A stretch of DNA of 35,000 bases from Neocallimastix lanati (nom. inval.) (GCA_016946835.1 JACVTC010000096.1:120001-155000), one strand, 5' to 3'; positions 22,511 through 33,209 are shown, numbered from the stretch's first letter. Numbers and translations: made by a program. Notes: a model not told the origin generated them from the sequence alone.

Positions 22511-23183
22511 TTTTTTATCCACAAAATGTGTTTAAAATATTAAATTATCAACATTCCTTTCTTTTTAATATTTTTAATCCATCCGGTGCCCATTGTTATC
22601 CTTTCAAAGTCATTGTATATCATCTCTTTTATTCTATTTTATTATAATTATTATTTTAGATATAATTTAATAAGTGGTTTTATTGTTCATTTTGGGTGTT
22701 ATTGTTATTGTTCATTTTTTTTTTTATCTCTTTCTCTCACACACTTTTTTTTTTTTTTTTTTTTTTTTTAATATTTTCTATTATATAGATCCAATCCAAT
22801 AATTCATTATATGAAATATATCTTCAAAACAATAAATTTAATTGAACTATTTTTTTTTTATATATAAATTTATATTTGTATAAGTTTAATTTAAAAGTAT
22901 AATGGGTAAAAATGAAAAGGTCATAATATTAAATATTAATATTAAGAATAATTCTTATAATTTTTATAATATTAATATCAAGTTCATAATAATAAGAATA
23001 ATATTGAGGAATGAATAATCATTTTTTGAAAAAAAAAAAAAAAGTTAAATAATAAAAATGAAATAAAATTCATAAATTCACTCTTTGATTTATTCTTTAT
23101 TCGTTTCATTATCATCTGTTTAAAATAAGAAAAAAAGAAAAGATGGACAAAAAATTCTAATCCATTTTTATAACCTAAATGAA

Positions 23184-23216
<33 letters not shown>

Positions 23217-23520
23217 GAAAATGATATTAATATTGACTTTTTTTTTTATTTTTATTTTAGTTTATATTATTTTTTTTTTCTAAAGTTAATTTGATTTATT
23301 TTAATAAATAAAATAAAATAAAAATTAAAATAAAAAAAAGATATATAAAATCAAATAAAATTATATTTAAATATATAAAAACCGATATAATTATCAATAA
23401 AAATATTTTTTTTTTATTTTTATTATTTTTTTTATGAATTATAAATATGAAATAGTAAATCAAAAATAAATATATGAATATAAAGCAAACATAATTTACT
23501 TTTTTTTTTTTTATTAATAT
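22511..23520. other. Gene-free AT-rich stretch with one complex island
   Basis: A complex island at 22565-22625 contains CCATCCGGTGCCCATTG. On the minus strand it gives a 27-codon ATG frame (22623-22540) that chance explains. The remainder is long A and T tracts, including A30 at 23185-23214. Confidence 0.6.
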
Positions 23521-24175
23521 CTTTCATATTATTATTTACTATATAGCATTTATTATTTATTACTTATTTTTCTATTATTTATAATTATTTACTTATTTAT
23601 TATTAATAAATGCTCTTTTTATATATTTATTATTCAATTATTTATGATTTATTATTTCTTTATTTATTATTTCTTTATTTATTATTTATTATTTATTATT
23701 TAATTATTATTTATGATTTACTATATAGCATTTATTTATTATTCAATTATTTATTAATAAATAACAAATAATAAATAATAAATAATAAATAATAAAAAAG
23801 TATTTATTAATAAATAATAGATAATAAATAATAATAAAAATAAAAAGGCCTAGAACTTTAGGAAAGAAAAAAAAGCCTTAACTATATATATAAGTTATAT
23901 ATATTTTATATATTTTATATATTTTATATAGCATATATAATTATTATTTTATTTTTTATTTTTTATATATCCCATATTTTATTTTATTTTTATATATTCT
24001 ATATTTTAATTTTTTATTTATATATATTCCATATTTTATTTTTTATTTATATATTAAATATAGATATATATTATTATTATTTTAAATTTTTTTTTTATTT
24101 TTTTGTTATTTTTATTTCAAATTTTATTAATTAAAATTTTATATTTATTAATTAATATTTATTACTATTTATGAT
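23521..24175. other. Gene-free T-rich repeats
   Basis: TTATTTATTATT repeats, a degenerate minus-orientation motif (about 23601) and a plus-orientation one (about 23797), and a duplicated TTTACTATATAGCATTTATT segment (23536 and 23718 regions). TATATATTTTATATATTCCATATTTT units follow to about 24050. Confidence 0.65.
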
Positions 24176-24181
24176 TTATGA

Positions 24182-24640
24182 TTTATTTTAAATTATTTAT
24201 TTATTCAATTATTATTCAATTATTCAATTATTTAGGATTATTTTTAAATTATTTATTTATTCAATTATTATTTATTTATTCAATTATTTATTTATTTATT
24301 CAATTATTTAGGATTATTTTTAAATTATTTATTTATTCAATTATTATTCAATTATTCAATTATTTAGGATTATTTTTAAATTATTTATTTATTCAATTAT
24401 TATTTATTTATTCAATTATTTATTTATTTATTCAATTATTTAGGATTATTTTTAAAATATTTATTTATTCAATTATTATTTATTTATTCAATTATTTATT
24501 TATTTATTCAATTATTTAGGATTATTTTTAAATTATTTATTTATTCAATTATTATTCAATTATTCAATTATTTAGGATTATTTTTAAATTATTTATTTAT
24601 TCAATTATTATTTATTTATTCAATTATTTAGGATTCAATT
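24182..24640 (+). repeat. Higher-order tandem repeat of 76- and 56-bp units
   Basis: The landmark TTAGGATTATTTTTAAATTA recurs with GGATTA at about 24235, 24311, 24367, 24443, 24519, 24575 and 24632, so spacings run 76, 56, 76, 76, 56, 57. The two unit types differ in the number of TTCAATTATT/TTATTTATTC blocks. A plus-strand frame of over 100 codons is a translation of this repeat. Confidence 0.88.
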
Positions 24641-26335
24641 ATTTTATGGAAAATAAACCTTATTATTAGTTATTTTTATTAATGATAATCGGATATTAAA
24701 TTTAATAATTAATAAAGTTTTTTATTTTTGTTTTTATTTTATATAATTTTTCTTTTATTAGTTTTTTTTTTTTTCTTTTATTTTTGCATTTCATTTTTTT
24801 TTTTTTTTTAATCTTATTGATTATTTGACTAAAAATTTATATACTAATTAATACAATGATTATAATGATAATGATAAATGATATTGATTCTATTTCTATT
24901 GAATAATAATAAATAATATAAATAAAATGTACTTTTATTGATGAATGTATTTCTTTCGTTGATTTATATTAAAAATTAATCGAATAATATATTCAATATA
25001 TATTAGAATATTAATTAAAATAAATAGTTCTATATATATTTAAAGAGTAAAGGCTAATTATATTACTTTTTGTATAACCCTAATAAGATGAGCCAATATA
25101 TAATTATGAATTAATTTAATTTTTTTATATTTATTAAACTTTTTTATTTTTATATTAATAGAATTTTTAAAGATTATTCATTCAATATAAATATTATATA
25201 AAATAAATATAATTAAAATATATAAATAAATTATATTTAAATATAAAAAAAATTTAATATTTTTCATAATAAAAAAAATTTTTTTTTATTTCCATCCATT
25301 ATGTTTCATATTGAATTACTAAAAATATTAATAAATAAACTTTATTAAAATAAACTTTATTACTTTTTAAAAAATTAATTAATTTTTTTACTTTTAACTC
25401 TAATATATAGGTTTATAATATATTTAAATAGCTCATTAAAAATATCTTTGTAATACCTATTTCAATTATAAAATTATATATTGCACAATATATTCATTAT
25501 ATATAATATATATGCCTATAAAATTTTAATATAATAGGTTAATATAATTGAGTAAATATATTAACAATATATTTACTTAACACTAAGCTATATAAATTGA
25601 AACATCTTAAGGATGTATCATTTAAAATGTTTTAAATAAAATATAAAATTTTTATATTCATTAATATATTCCATTATAAAGTATTAAAATAGAAACAATA
25701 TATTATAGTATATTAACCATTAATTATTTATAAACTAGAGTATTTAATTCATTTAGCCATAAATTGATTATTCACTTTGTATCACCCTGAATTAACCATA
25801 ACGAATGATGCCAGCTGTTTTTATTTTTTTCTCTTTTATAATTAAATATAATAAAATATAAAAAAAAACTATTTATAATATTATATTATATTAATATAAT
25901 ATAATAACTATGTACAGTGTAATATATTAAATATGTAATAAACTATATATACTTAAATATATTATATAATTAAAAAAGACTCAATAAAAAATAAAATAAT
26001 TTTTATTAAAAATAAATAAAAATAAATATTAATTTTATGAAATATTAAATATAAATAGAATATAAATATATTATAATATTTATATTAATATATTATAATA
26101 TATAGGAAATATAAATATTTATTTATTATTTATTATTAATAAAATAGAAATTAAATAATTATTTATTATTTAATAATTATTTATATTAAATATTTATTTC
26201 TCATATATAATAAGCTGTTAATATATAAAAAAAAAGGAATATTTATTAATTATAGTAATATAACAAATACTATTTATATTGATAGTTAGAAAAATAATAA
26301 AAATAATATCAATATTATTTTTCTAAATTAATATC
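24641..26335. other. AT-rich, largely non-repetitive stretch without a gene
   Basis: Unlike its surroundings this 1.7 kb is not microsatellite. It has complex islands at 25045-25100 (AGTAAAGGCTAATTATATT, AACCCTAATAAGATGAGCC), 25590-25625 and 25775-25820 (ATCACCCTGAATTAACC, GATGCCAGCTG), and a hairpin at 25548-25580. Stops are dense in all frames. It could be unique regulatory DNA, an RNA locus, or a decayed element. Confidence 0.5.
25548..25580. other. Near-perfect hairpin, 15-bp stem
   Basis: AGTAAATATATT (25551-25562) and AATATATTTACT (25566-25577) are exact inverted repeats around a 3-base AAC loop. Two A-T pairs and one G-T wobble extend the stem to 15. Confidence 0.8.
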
Positions 26336-26339
26336 ATGA

Positions 26340-26765
26340 ACATTATTATTTATTATTCAATTATTTATTATTTAATCAGTTATTATTTATTATTTATTAT
26401 TTATTAATAAATACTCTTTTTATTATTTATTAATAAATACTCTTTTTATTATTTATTATTTATTATTTATTAATAAATACTCTTTTTATTATTTATTATT
26501 TATTATTTATTATTTATTAATAAATACTCTTTATTATTATTTATTATTTATTATTTATTATTTATTAATAAATACTCTTTATTATTATTTATTATTTATT
26601 AATTATTATTTATTATTTATTAATAAATACTCTTTTTATTATTATTTATTATTAATAAAAAATCTTTTTATTATTTATTATTTATTAATAAATACTCTTT
26701 TTATTATTTATTATTTATTAATAAATACTCTTTTTATTATTTATTATTTATTATTTATTATTAGT
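26340..26765 (-). repeat. Array of the palindromic motif, minus orientation
   Basis: Eight exact copies of TATTTATTAATAAATACTC start at about 26398, 26427, 26467, 26514, 26563, 26612, 26679 and 26709. They are separated by TTTTTATTATTTATT linkers of 10-30 bases, with one degenerate copy near 26650. Confidence 0.85.
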
Positions 26766-27590
26766 TGCTAATACTAAAAAAAAATTGAAATTTATTTTTT
26801 TATATTAAATTAGATTTTTGTTTTATTAAATAGTAATAAATTTCAATATTAAATATTACATATATTACAATATATTATTGTTATATTCTTGTTTATTATA
26901 TTTTACAATAAAAATTATATGTAAACTATATTAAAAATATTATTATATCCACTTCTTCTATGATATAAATGAATATATTATAATATATAAATTTACTGCT
27001 TGTTTATAATATTATTTGAAGTATATTAATTATTTACATATATAACAAATAAATTTATAATATATGATAATATAGAATTATATTATACTTATTTATGTCT
27101 TCTCTTCATTATAATTTTATTTATTTAAATTTATTATTTATTAGGGTTTGATTTATTTGAATAGAGGATATTCATTAATATATATATGTAAATTTATCTA
27201 TTTACTAATAGATATCCATTTATATATTATCCATAGAGAGAAGATGAAGTTTAATAAAAGAAAAATATCATTTTAAAATATAATATATATAATATAATAT
27301 TAATATATATATAATATGTATATAATATAATTTTATTTTAATTTTCATTTAATTAATATATAATCAATAAAATTTCACACCATTTTTTTTTTTTTTAAAA
27401 AAAAAAAAGTAACTACTACTTCAAAATTTCTTCTTTTTTTTTTTTTTTTTTATTTAGACAAAAATTTAAAAATAGATTTATTAAAAAAAATTAAAAAAAA
27501 AAATTAAAAAAGATAAAAATAAAAAAAAAAATATTATTAATAAATATATATATAAAAAAAATAACAAACTAAAAATAACACGAAAAGTTT

Positions 27591-27621
<31 letters not shown>

Positions 27622-29669
27622 GATAAAAATAAAAACTTGATAAAAGTTTTCATCTTGACTCTTTTTTTTTTTTTTTAAAAAAAAAAAAATTATAAATGTT
27701 GTACAGATTTAATCAGTAATCAGTATTTATTTAAAAATAAAGGAAAGATATCAATTAAAGAAAAACAAGAAAAGAAAAATAAACTAAATACCAATTTTTT
27801 TTTATTTGATTTCTTTTTATTTTTATTTTTATAAAAGACATTATATTTTAAATCAAAAAAAAAAAAAATATATATATATAGATCTTTATATGTGAAATAA
27901 AAAAGAGATAAATTTTTTTTCTTTTTTTTTATTTTTAATAGTAAAATTATATAGATATTTGAGAAAAAAAAAATAAGGGAATAGCTAAATTATTTTTTTT
28001 TAATATTTAAAGAAAAAGTAAATTAATTAAATAAAATAAAAGAGAAAAAAAAAAGTAAATAAAATATATATATATAATCTAATATATATTTTTGAAGACA
28101 AAACAAATCTATTTACCAATTTTTAAAAGAAAAAATTAAATCGATTAAACAAAACAACAAAACTTTTCAATAAGACTAATAAAAAAATAAAAAAAAATCA
28201 ATTATTCAAATAAAAAGTAGAATGAATCAATATTATTCATTTTCATATTAAACAAGAAGTAAAAGAGAAGAATTTTAATAATATACAATCAATTAAAATA
28301 AATTCATTTAAATGAAAATAGTGATAATATAAATCTAATGAATATATTTTAATAAAAAATATTTATTTTAAATAAGAGTTTTACTTCCTCATCAAAAAAC
28401 TTTATTAAAATAAGTAAACAAAAGATAAATTTACTTGATAATTTTTTAAAAAAATAACAAAAAAAAAAAAAAGTGTTAAACTAATATAACTAGTTTAATT
28501 ATATGCCAATAAGCAAAATTCAATCTATAGAATAAATAAAACAAAAATTTAATTTAAGTCAATTTAAAAATCCAATTTTTTTTTTTGATAAAAGAAAAAA
28601 AAAATATATTTATTTTGAAATTTATTACGCGTTTAAGATTTAAAATAATATAAAGGGAAAAAAGTGAAAAATATACTTTTTTTATTTTAAATTAAAAAAC
28701 AAAAACAAACAAACAAAAAAAAAAACGAGTAAGTTTTTATAGAATATAAAAAAAAAGAAAAATAAATAAATAAATTGAATCAAAATAGAATATTGATGAT
28801 ATAATAGCTTTAAAAAATATTTTTTTTAGAAATACAAGAGAAAAACTTATTTATTTTATTTACTTTTTTTTTTTAAAAAATATTTTATATTTACTTTTTT
28901 TTTTTAAAAAATATTTTATATTATTAAAAAAAGTATTATTTATTTCTTGGAGCTTAATATATTTTGATAATATATTATTCAAAAAAAAGTATTGTTAATA
29001 TTTTATTTATTTATTTATATACTTTAATAATTAAAAAAAAAATAAATATTTAGGAATAGATTTATTATTAGATTAATTATAGAATAGTTTAAATATAAAT
29101 AATTTAGAAAATTATTACATAAAAAAATGTTGATTGAAAGTTATTATTAATTTAATTGTATATATCTTTAGATAGAACAATAAATACTAATTTACTTTTT
29201 TTTTTAATAAATTCATATTTTATAAAAATAGAATTCAAACGGAAAGTAAATATTATCTTTAATAAAAATAATTAACAATATAATTAATAACAAACAATAA
29301 AAATATTTTTTATAATAAACACAATATTTATTTTTGAAAAAAAACACGACAATTTAACTTTCGAATATATTCAACCAAAGAATCAATAAAAAAAAAATAA
29401 AACGTTAAAACTCTTAGCTATTATCTATATGGTATTAAAAACCAAAATATTATCTTTGAAAAACAATCAATTAAAAAATTAAATATTTATATTATCAATA
29501 ACAAAGACAATTATTTTTTATATCAATCAAAGACCTACTTAAAAGAGTAAATTTTTTATATTAATTTTTTTTTAATAAAATAAGACAAATATACAATAAT
29601 AATTATCAATACTAGTTTTATTTATAATAAAAAGAACCATAAGAGAGTTTATTTCAAAATAATTAAAAA
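26766..29669. other. Upstream region of the cyclin-like gene, no other gene seen
   Basis: AT-rich and mostly non-microsatellite. It is rich in poly(T)-poly(A) palindromes (about 27382-27408, 27662-27690), A tracts, and a 32-bp tandem duplication of TACTTTTTTTTTTTAAAAAA-type sequence (28860-28920). From about 27,360 on the style resembles 5' flanking DNA rather than the microsatellite interior, so the promoter and a long 5' UTR are probably here. No specific promoter element can be singled out. Confidence 0.5.
28860..28920 (+). repeat. 32-bp tandem duplication
   Basis: Two consecutive copies of a unit with ACTTTTTTTTTT, then AAAAAATATTTTATAT. Each copy is itself a T-run/A-run inverted repeat. 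Confidence 0.75.
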
Positions 29670-32600
29670 ATGCAATCAATGAATATGAGCTACTTAAGTC
29701 CGGCACAAAATTATGCCGACAATAAAGAAAAATATTCTAGTCTTAAATCTGCTATGAATGCTGTGGATAGTAATACCGATTATGAAAATTTCATAAAAAG
29801 AAATTCCTATTTACAAAATAAACAAAACATGAATAATAAAAGAATACGTAATAATTATGATGATTATCATTTTGATAATGTTACTTATTCACAAGCTAAA
29901 AATAGTATGCCTTCACCTTCGTTTTCACAATATCAAAGTCCTACTCAAAATGCAAATAAATATAACTCTATCCATCATAATCGAAGTAATCCTTATGAAT
30001 ATACCATGAATTCTGAAGACTATAGTTTTGAAGAATACCTACGAGATTCTAAGATAAAACGTAGTCGTTCTGACAGTAAATCTGAATATACAATGAATAG
30101 TAATCCTTCTATGGCTTATGCAAACTATTGTCCACCAGAATATAATCATAAAAAAAGTCTTAATAATCATAGTCATAACCATGACCATAATCAATCTTCA
30201 AATAGTGATTATGAATATGGGTATTATCAAGGACCATACAATAATTATAAAATCGATATGTCTTCCTATAGTAACTACATGTGTGCCAATCGTTTTAATG
30301 AAGAAGCTTACGATAATATGGTTAAACAAAAATTCGGTTATGATTTTTCTAAAATAAGATCTGCCTCTGCTGATATGAGTGGTCTCTACCGTAATATGCT
30401 TGATGTTATACAACAAGATCCATTAAATAAGGATATGATTCCTGATCGTTATGGAATGAAATCAGATGATTCAATGAAAATCGATGAAAGTCTTTCAAAA
30501 TCAAATAATAATAATACCCATGAAGATGATGACTGTCAAAAACATAACGAATCTCAATGTAGTGCGTTTAATGAAAAGGATTTAGATAATAATGAAAGTT
30601 TCTGTACTGTTTGTGGCTCCAATTACACCGAAAAATATTCCGCTGAAAGAGCTGATGAACTTTTTGTTTTCTATATCTCCTTCCTTTGTAAGGAACTTGT
30701 TAAAAATACTAAAAAGATGGGTTCCTCTGGTCAAGATACCCAATCTAGTATTACTGGTCCTATCCAAGAATCTGGTCCAGTGGTTGCTAATGCTGGTAGA
30801 AGTAATGGAAAGTATAATAATAGTTCTATGAATAATGGTAGTTCCCACCCAAGTAGAAATGGTGATTCAAACAATTCTAATAATAATAATAATAGTTCCC
30901 AAGGTTCCTACATGTCTCAATCAGATCCTTACTATTCTCCACCTTGTTCCCCATATGATCGTGATGATCACAATACCGATGTCAAGTACTGTATTCATTT
31001 AATTTTAAATAAGGGTAAAATTGAAAGTTATATCAATCTTCCAAAGGAATGCATTCTTTGCCATCATACCTGTCATATGGAAACTGTGGTTGAAACGGTT
31101 GCTGAAATTTATTCTAATCGTTTCTGTAGTAATTCTCTTAACCATTGCAACTTTTGTAAGGAACATGAATGTAAGAAGAAGTGTGTTGAATTTAATAAGA
31201 CTCGTTTAGCCAATGAAGATATTAATATTGATTTAGAAACAGTTGAATCCTTCATGAATAAGTATTCTCCTCCAAGAGGTGAAGATGCTCATAACACTTC
31301 CATGTCTTCAGATGATTCTGATGTTCAAACCTTAAATGGTAATACATCAACAATGAGTACTTTGAGTAGTCCAAAGAGGGGTGATTTCCCACATCGTAGT
31401 AGAAGTATTCATTCCTCCAAAATTCAAGATATCAGCAACTCCAGTTTTTCAGATAAACGTTCTGAAAGTTCAGCCACTCTAATGGATCAATCTACTTCCT
31501 TTGACAATGATCTCTCCAGACAATCCTCTAGAAAATCAACTCTTTATGATGGTGATCTTTCCAGGCAATCCTCTAGAAAATCTACCAAAAGTACTATTGA
31601 TCTTCATCATCAACGTTCGATGAACGAAAGCTTCCTAAAGAATTATAATTTATATGGTAATGAAGCCAATAATTCAAGTCATGCCTTAAAGACCCCAGGA
31701 GAATCCATTATCGATGATAATGCTTCCCGTAGCAGAGTAGAAATTTCGAAGAGTGATTCTCGTAATAACTTTGATCCAACCGGTCATGAATCTTCCTTAG
31801 TATATGAATACAAGCATGCCAATACATCTTCTGCCTCCTCAACTGGCTTTTATCAAGAGGCGGTTGCAAATACCTCTACTACTGCTAAAAATATGGCCAA
31901 GGCCATAGAAGAGAATACTTCCTTTGAAAATCGTAAAGGATATGAAAAGTATGATCGACATAATGAGTATAAAGGGGATCCAAAAACGTTGAAACGTTTA
32001 CGTGATGCTGAAGAAAATCGTCGTAAGGTTAAGGAAAAAATTGGTTATGAAAGAAAAGTTCTTTCCTTCTTAGAGGCCCATGGTGGAGAAGTAACGGATC
32101 CAGAAGATATTCGTGAATTAACTGAAATCTTTGGAAAAGAATTTAGTTTCTATGGATTTATACTTCGTTTCAGTATGGTCTTTGCTATCATTTGTGCTAT
32201 GTTCTCTGAACATTCACGTCATATCTCATATAATGTCGATAGTTTTATTAATATTTCAAAGATTGTGGTATTTGTCATCGTTAAGAATATTACTCCAATC
32301 ACCTCTTGTATATCGGCTTTAATTCTTTATGTTCGTTTCATTGAAACTATGGATTATGAAACTGCGGGTGATCGTTATAAGATGGTTCGTCATTTTAGTG
32401 AATTAGTACGTGATGAAGAATTTGGACATTGTGTTGATAAAATTTTAGGTGAATATATTGAAAAAATCAATGGCACTTCTACTTCTAAAGCCAATAACAC
32501 TAATATTTCCTCTACTATTTCTCCAATTTCACCTTCTTCTTCTACCTCTTCTAACGCTATGGAAGAAGATGGTAAGGAATTAGGTTCATATCAAAGTATG

Positions 32601-33209
32601 GATGATATTGCACATATGCAATTCAGAAGTAAACGTCAAATTAATAGTGATCTTCCAATTTTCCCAAGTTCCTCTATGAATGAAAGAAATCGTAATGTAG
32701 TAATTGATAGTTATCTTTTATTCATCATTTGTCTTATCATTAGTCACAAGTATACCATAGACACCTGTGAATATAATTATAAGAATAAATCTTGGTATTT
32801 CATCTATACCTTCTTCCTTAAAGATTATAAAAATCCAAATATTACCATGAAACAATTTAATCAATATGAATTTTATATACTTTGTGTACTACAATATAAT
32901 ATCCATATCAGTATGGAAGAGTATAATAACTTTGATATCTTTGTCAAACGAAATTGTTCTTCCTTTGGTAAAGATCTTTCTCTTTATATTACTACTAATG
33001 TTTTAGAGAAATTATCCAAGGCTATGGTACATCAAGAATACTATAAGAAATTAAATAGTAATAACTATAAGAACTATATCTTTAATTCTGTCATAAATAA
33101 TATGGAAAATAAGATAAGGGTCTTTTTTGAACAAGTTGTTACTATGGTAAAACGAAATACTAATGAATATAATAGAAAATATAATAATAATAATAATATA
33201 CAAGCATAA
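29670..33209 (+). CDS. Cyclin-box protein (PHO80/PCL-like), 1179 aa, intronless
   Basis: Single uninterrupted frame from ATG (context AATTAAAAAATG) to TAA. Residues 1-310 are low-complexity, rich in Asn, Ser, Tyr and Asp. A cysteine-rich module follows in two parts: C312-x2-C315...C340, and C441, C461-x2-C464-x3-C468, C486-x6-C493-x2-C496-x4-C501-x3-C505; a Ser/Asn-rich spacer separates them. Residues 506-770 are Ser-rich with a 15-residue duplication (612-641) carrying SRQSSRKST. A basic helix lies at 772-790 (LKRLRDAEENRRKVKEK). The C-terminal part resembles a fungal cyclin box: ITPITSCISALILYVRFIE (874-892), YLLFIICLIISHKY (1015-1028), then FNQYEFYILCVLQYNIHIS (from 1063) and MEEYNNF. About 115 residues of polar insertion separate the first two pieces. 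PHO80/PCL cyclins activate cyclin-dependent kinases of the Pho85 class; that function here is inferred from the helix pattern. The hydrophobic segments are read as cyclin helices, not membrane spans. Exact subfamily and zinc binding are unproven. Confidence 0.8.
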   Translation: MQSMNMSYLSPAQNYADNKEKYSSLKSAMNAVDSNTDYENFIKRNSYLQNKQNMNNKRIRNNYDDYHFDNVTYSQAKNSMPSPSFSQYQSPTQNANKYNSIHHNRSNPYEYTMNSEDYSFEEYLRDSKIKRSRSDSKSEYTMNSNPSMAYANYCPPEYNHKKSLNNHSHNHDHNQSSNSDYEYGYYQGPYNNYKIDMSSYSNYMCANRFNEEAYDNMVKQKFGYDFSKIRSASADMSGLYRNMLDVIQQDPLNKDMIPDRYGMKSDDSMKIDESLSKSNNNNTHEDDDCQKHNESQCSAFNEKDLDNNESFCTVCGSNYTEKYSAERADELFVFYISFLCKELVKNTKKMGSSGQDTQSSITGPIQESGPVVANAGRSNGKYNNSSMNNGSSHPSRNGDSNNSNNNNNSSQGSYMSQSDPYYSPPCSPYDRDDHNTDVKYCIHLILNKGKIESYINLPKECILCHHTCHMETVVETVAEIYSNRFCSNSLNHCNFCKEHECKKKCVEFNKTRLANEDINIDLETVESFMNKYSPPRGEDAHNTSMSSDDSDVQTLNGNTSTMSTLSSPKRGDFPHRSRSIHSSKIQDISNSSFSDKRSESSATLMDQSTSFDNDLSRQSSRKSTLYDGDLSRQSSRKSTKSTIDLHHQRSMNESFLKNYNLYGNEANNSSHALKTPGESIIDDNASRSRVEISKSDSRNNFDPTGHESSLVYEYKHANTSSASSTGFYQEAVANTSTTAKNMAKAIEENTSFENRKGYEKYDRHNEYKGDPKTLKRLRDAEENRRKVKEKIGYERKVLSFLEAHGGEVTDPEDIRELTEIFGKEFSFYGFILRFSMVFAIICAMFSEHSRHISYNVDSFINISKIVVFVIVKNITPITSCISALILYVRFIETMDYETAGDRYKMVRHFSELVRDEEFGHCVDKILGEYIEKINGTSTSKANNTNISSTISPISPSSSTSSNAMEEDGKELGSYQSMDDIAHMQFRSKRQINSDLPIFPSSSMNERNRNVVIDSYLLFIICLIISHKYTIDTCEYNYKNKSWYFIYTFFLKDYKNPNITMKQFNQYEFYILCVLQYNIHISMEEYNNFDIFVKRNCSSFGKDLSLYITTNVLEKLSKAMVHQEYYKKLNSNNYKNYIFNSVINNMENKIRVFFEQVVTMVKRNTNEYNRKYNNNNNIQA

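Noticed and set aside
22540-22623. Minus-strand 27-codon ATG frame (MIYNDFERITMGTGW...)
   Set aside because: Charged and tempting, but frames of this length are expected by chance and there are no splice signals or neighbours.
24178-24519. Plus-strand 113-codon F/I/L/Y-rich frame
   Set aside because: Translation of the 76/56-bp tandem repeat; no protein-like composition.
30118-32322. Alternative-frame and antisense frames inside the cyclin-like gene
   Set aside because: Overlapping shadows of the main frame with no independent support.
32130-32360. Transmembrane segments in the cyclin-like protein (residues about 825-900)
   Set aside because: The hydrophobic stretches align with cyclin-box helices and contain regularly spaced polar and charged residues; a membrane reading remains possible but less likely.
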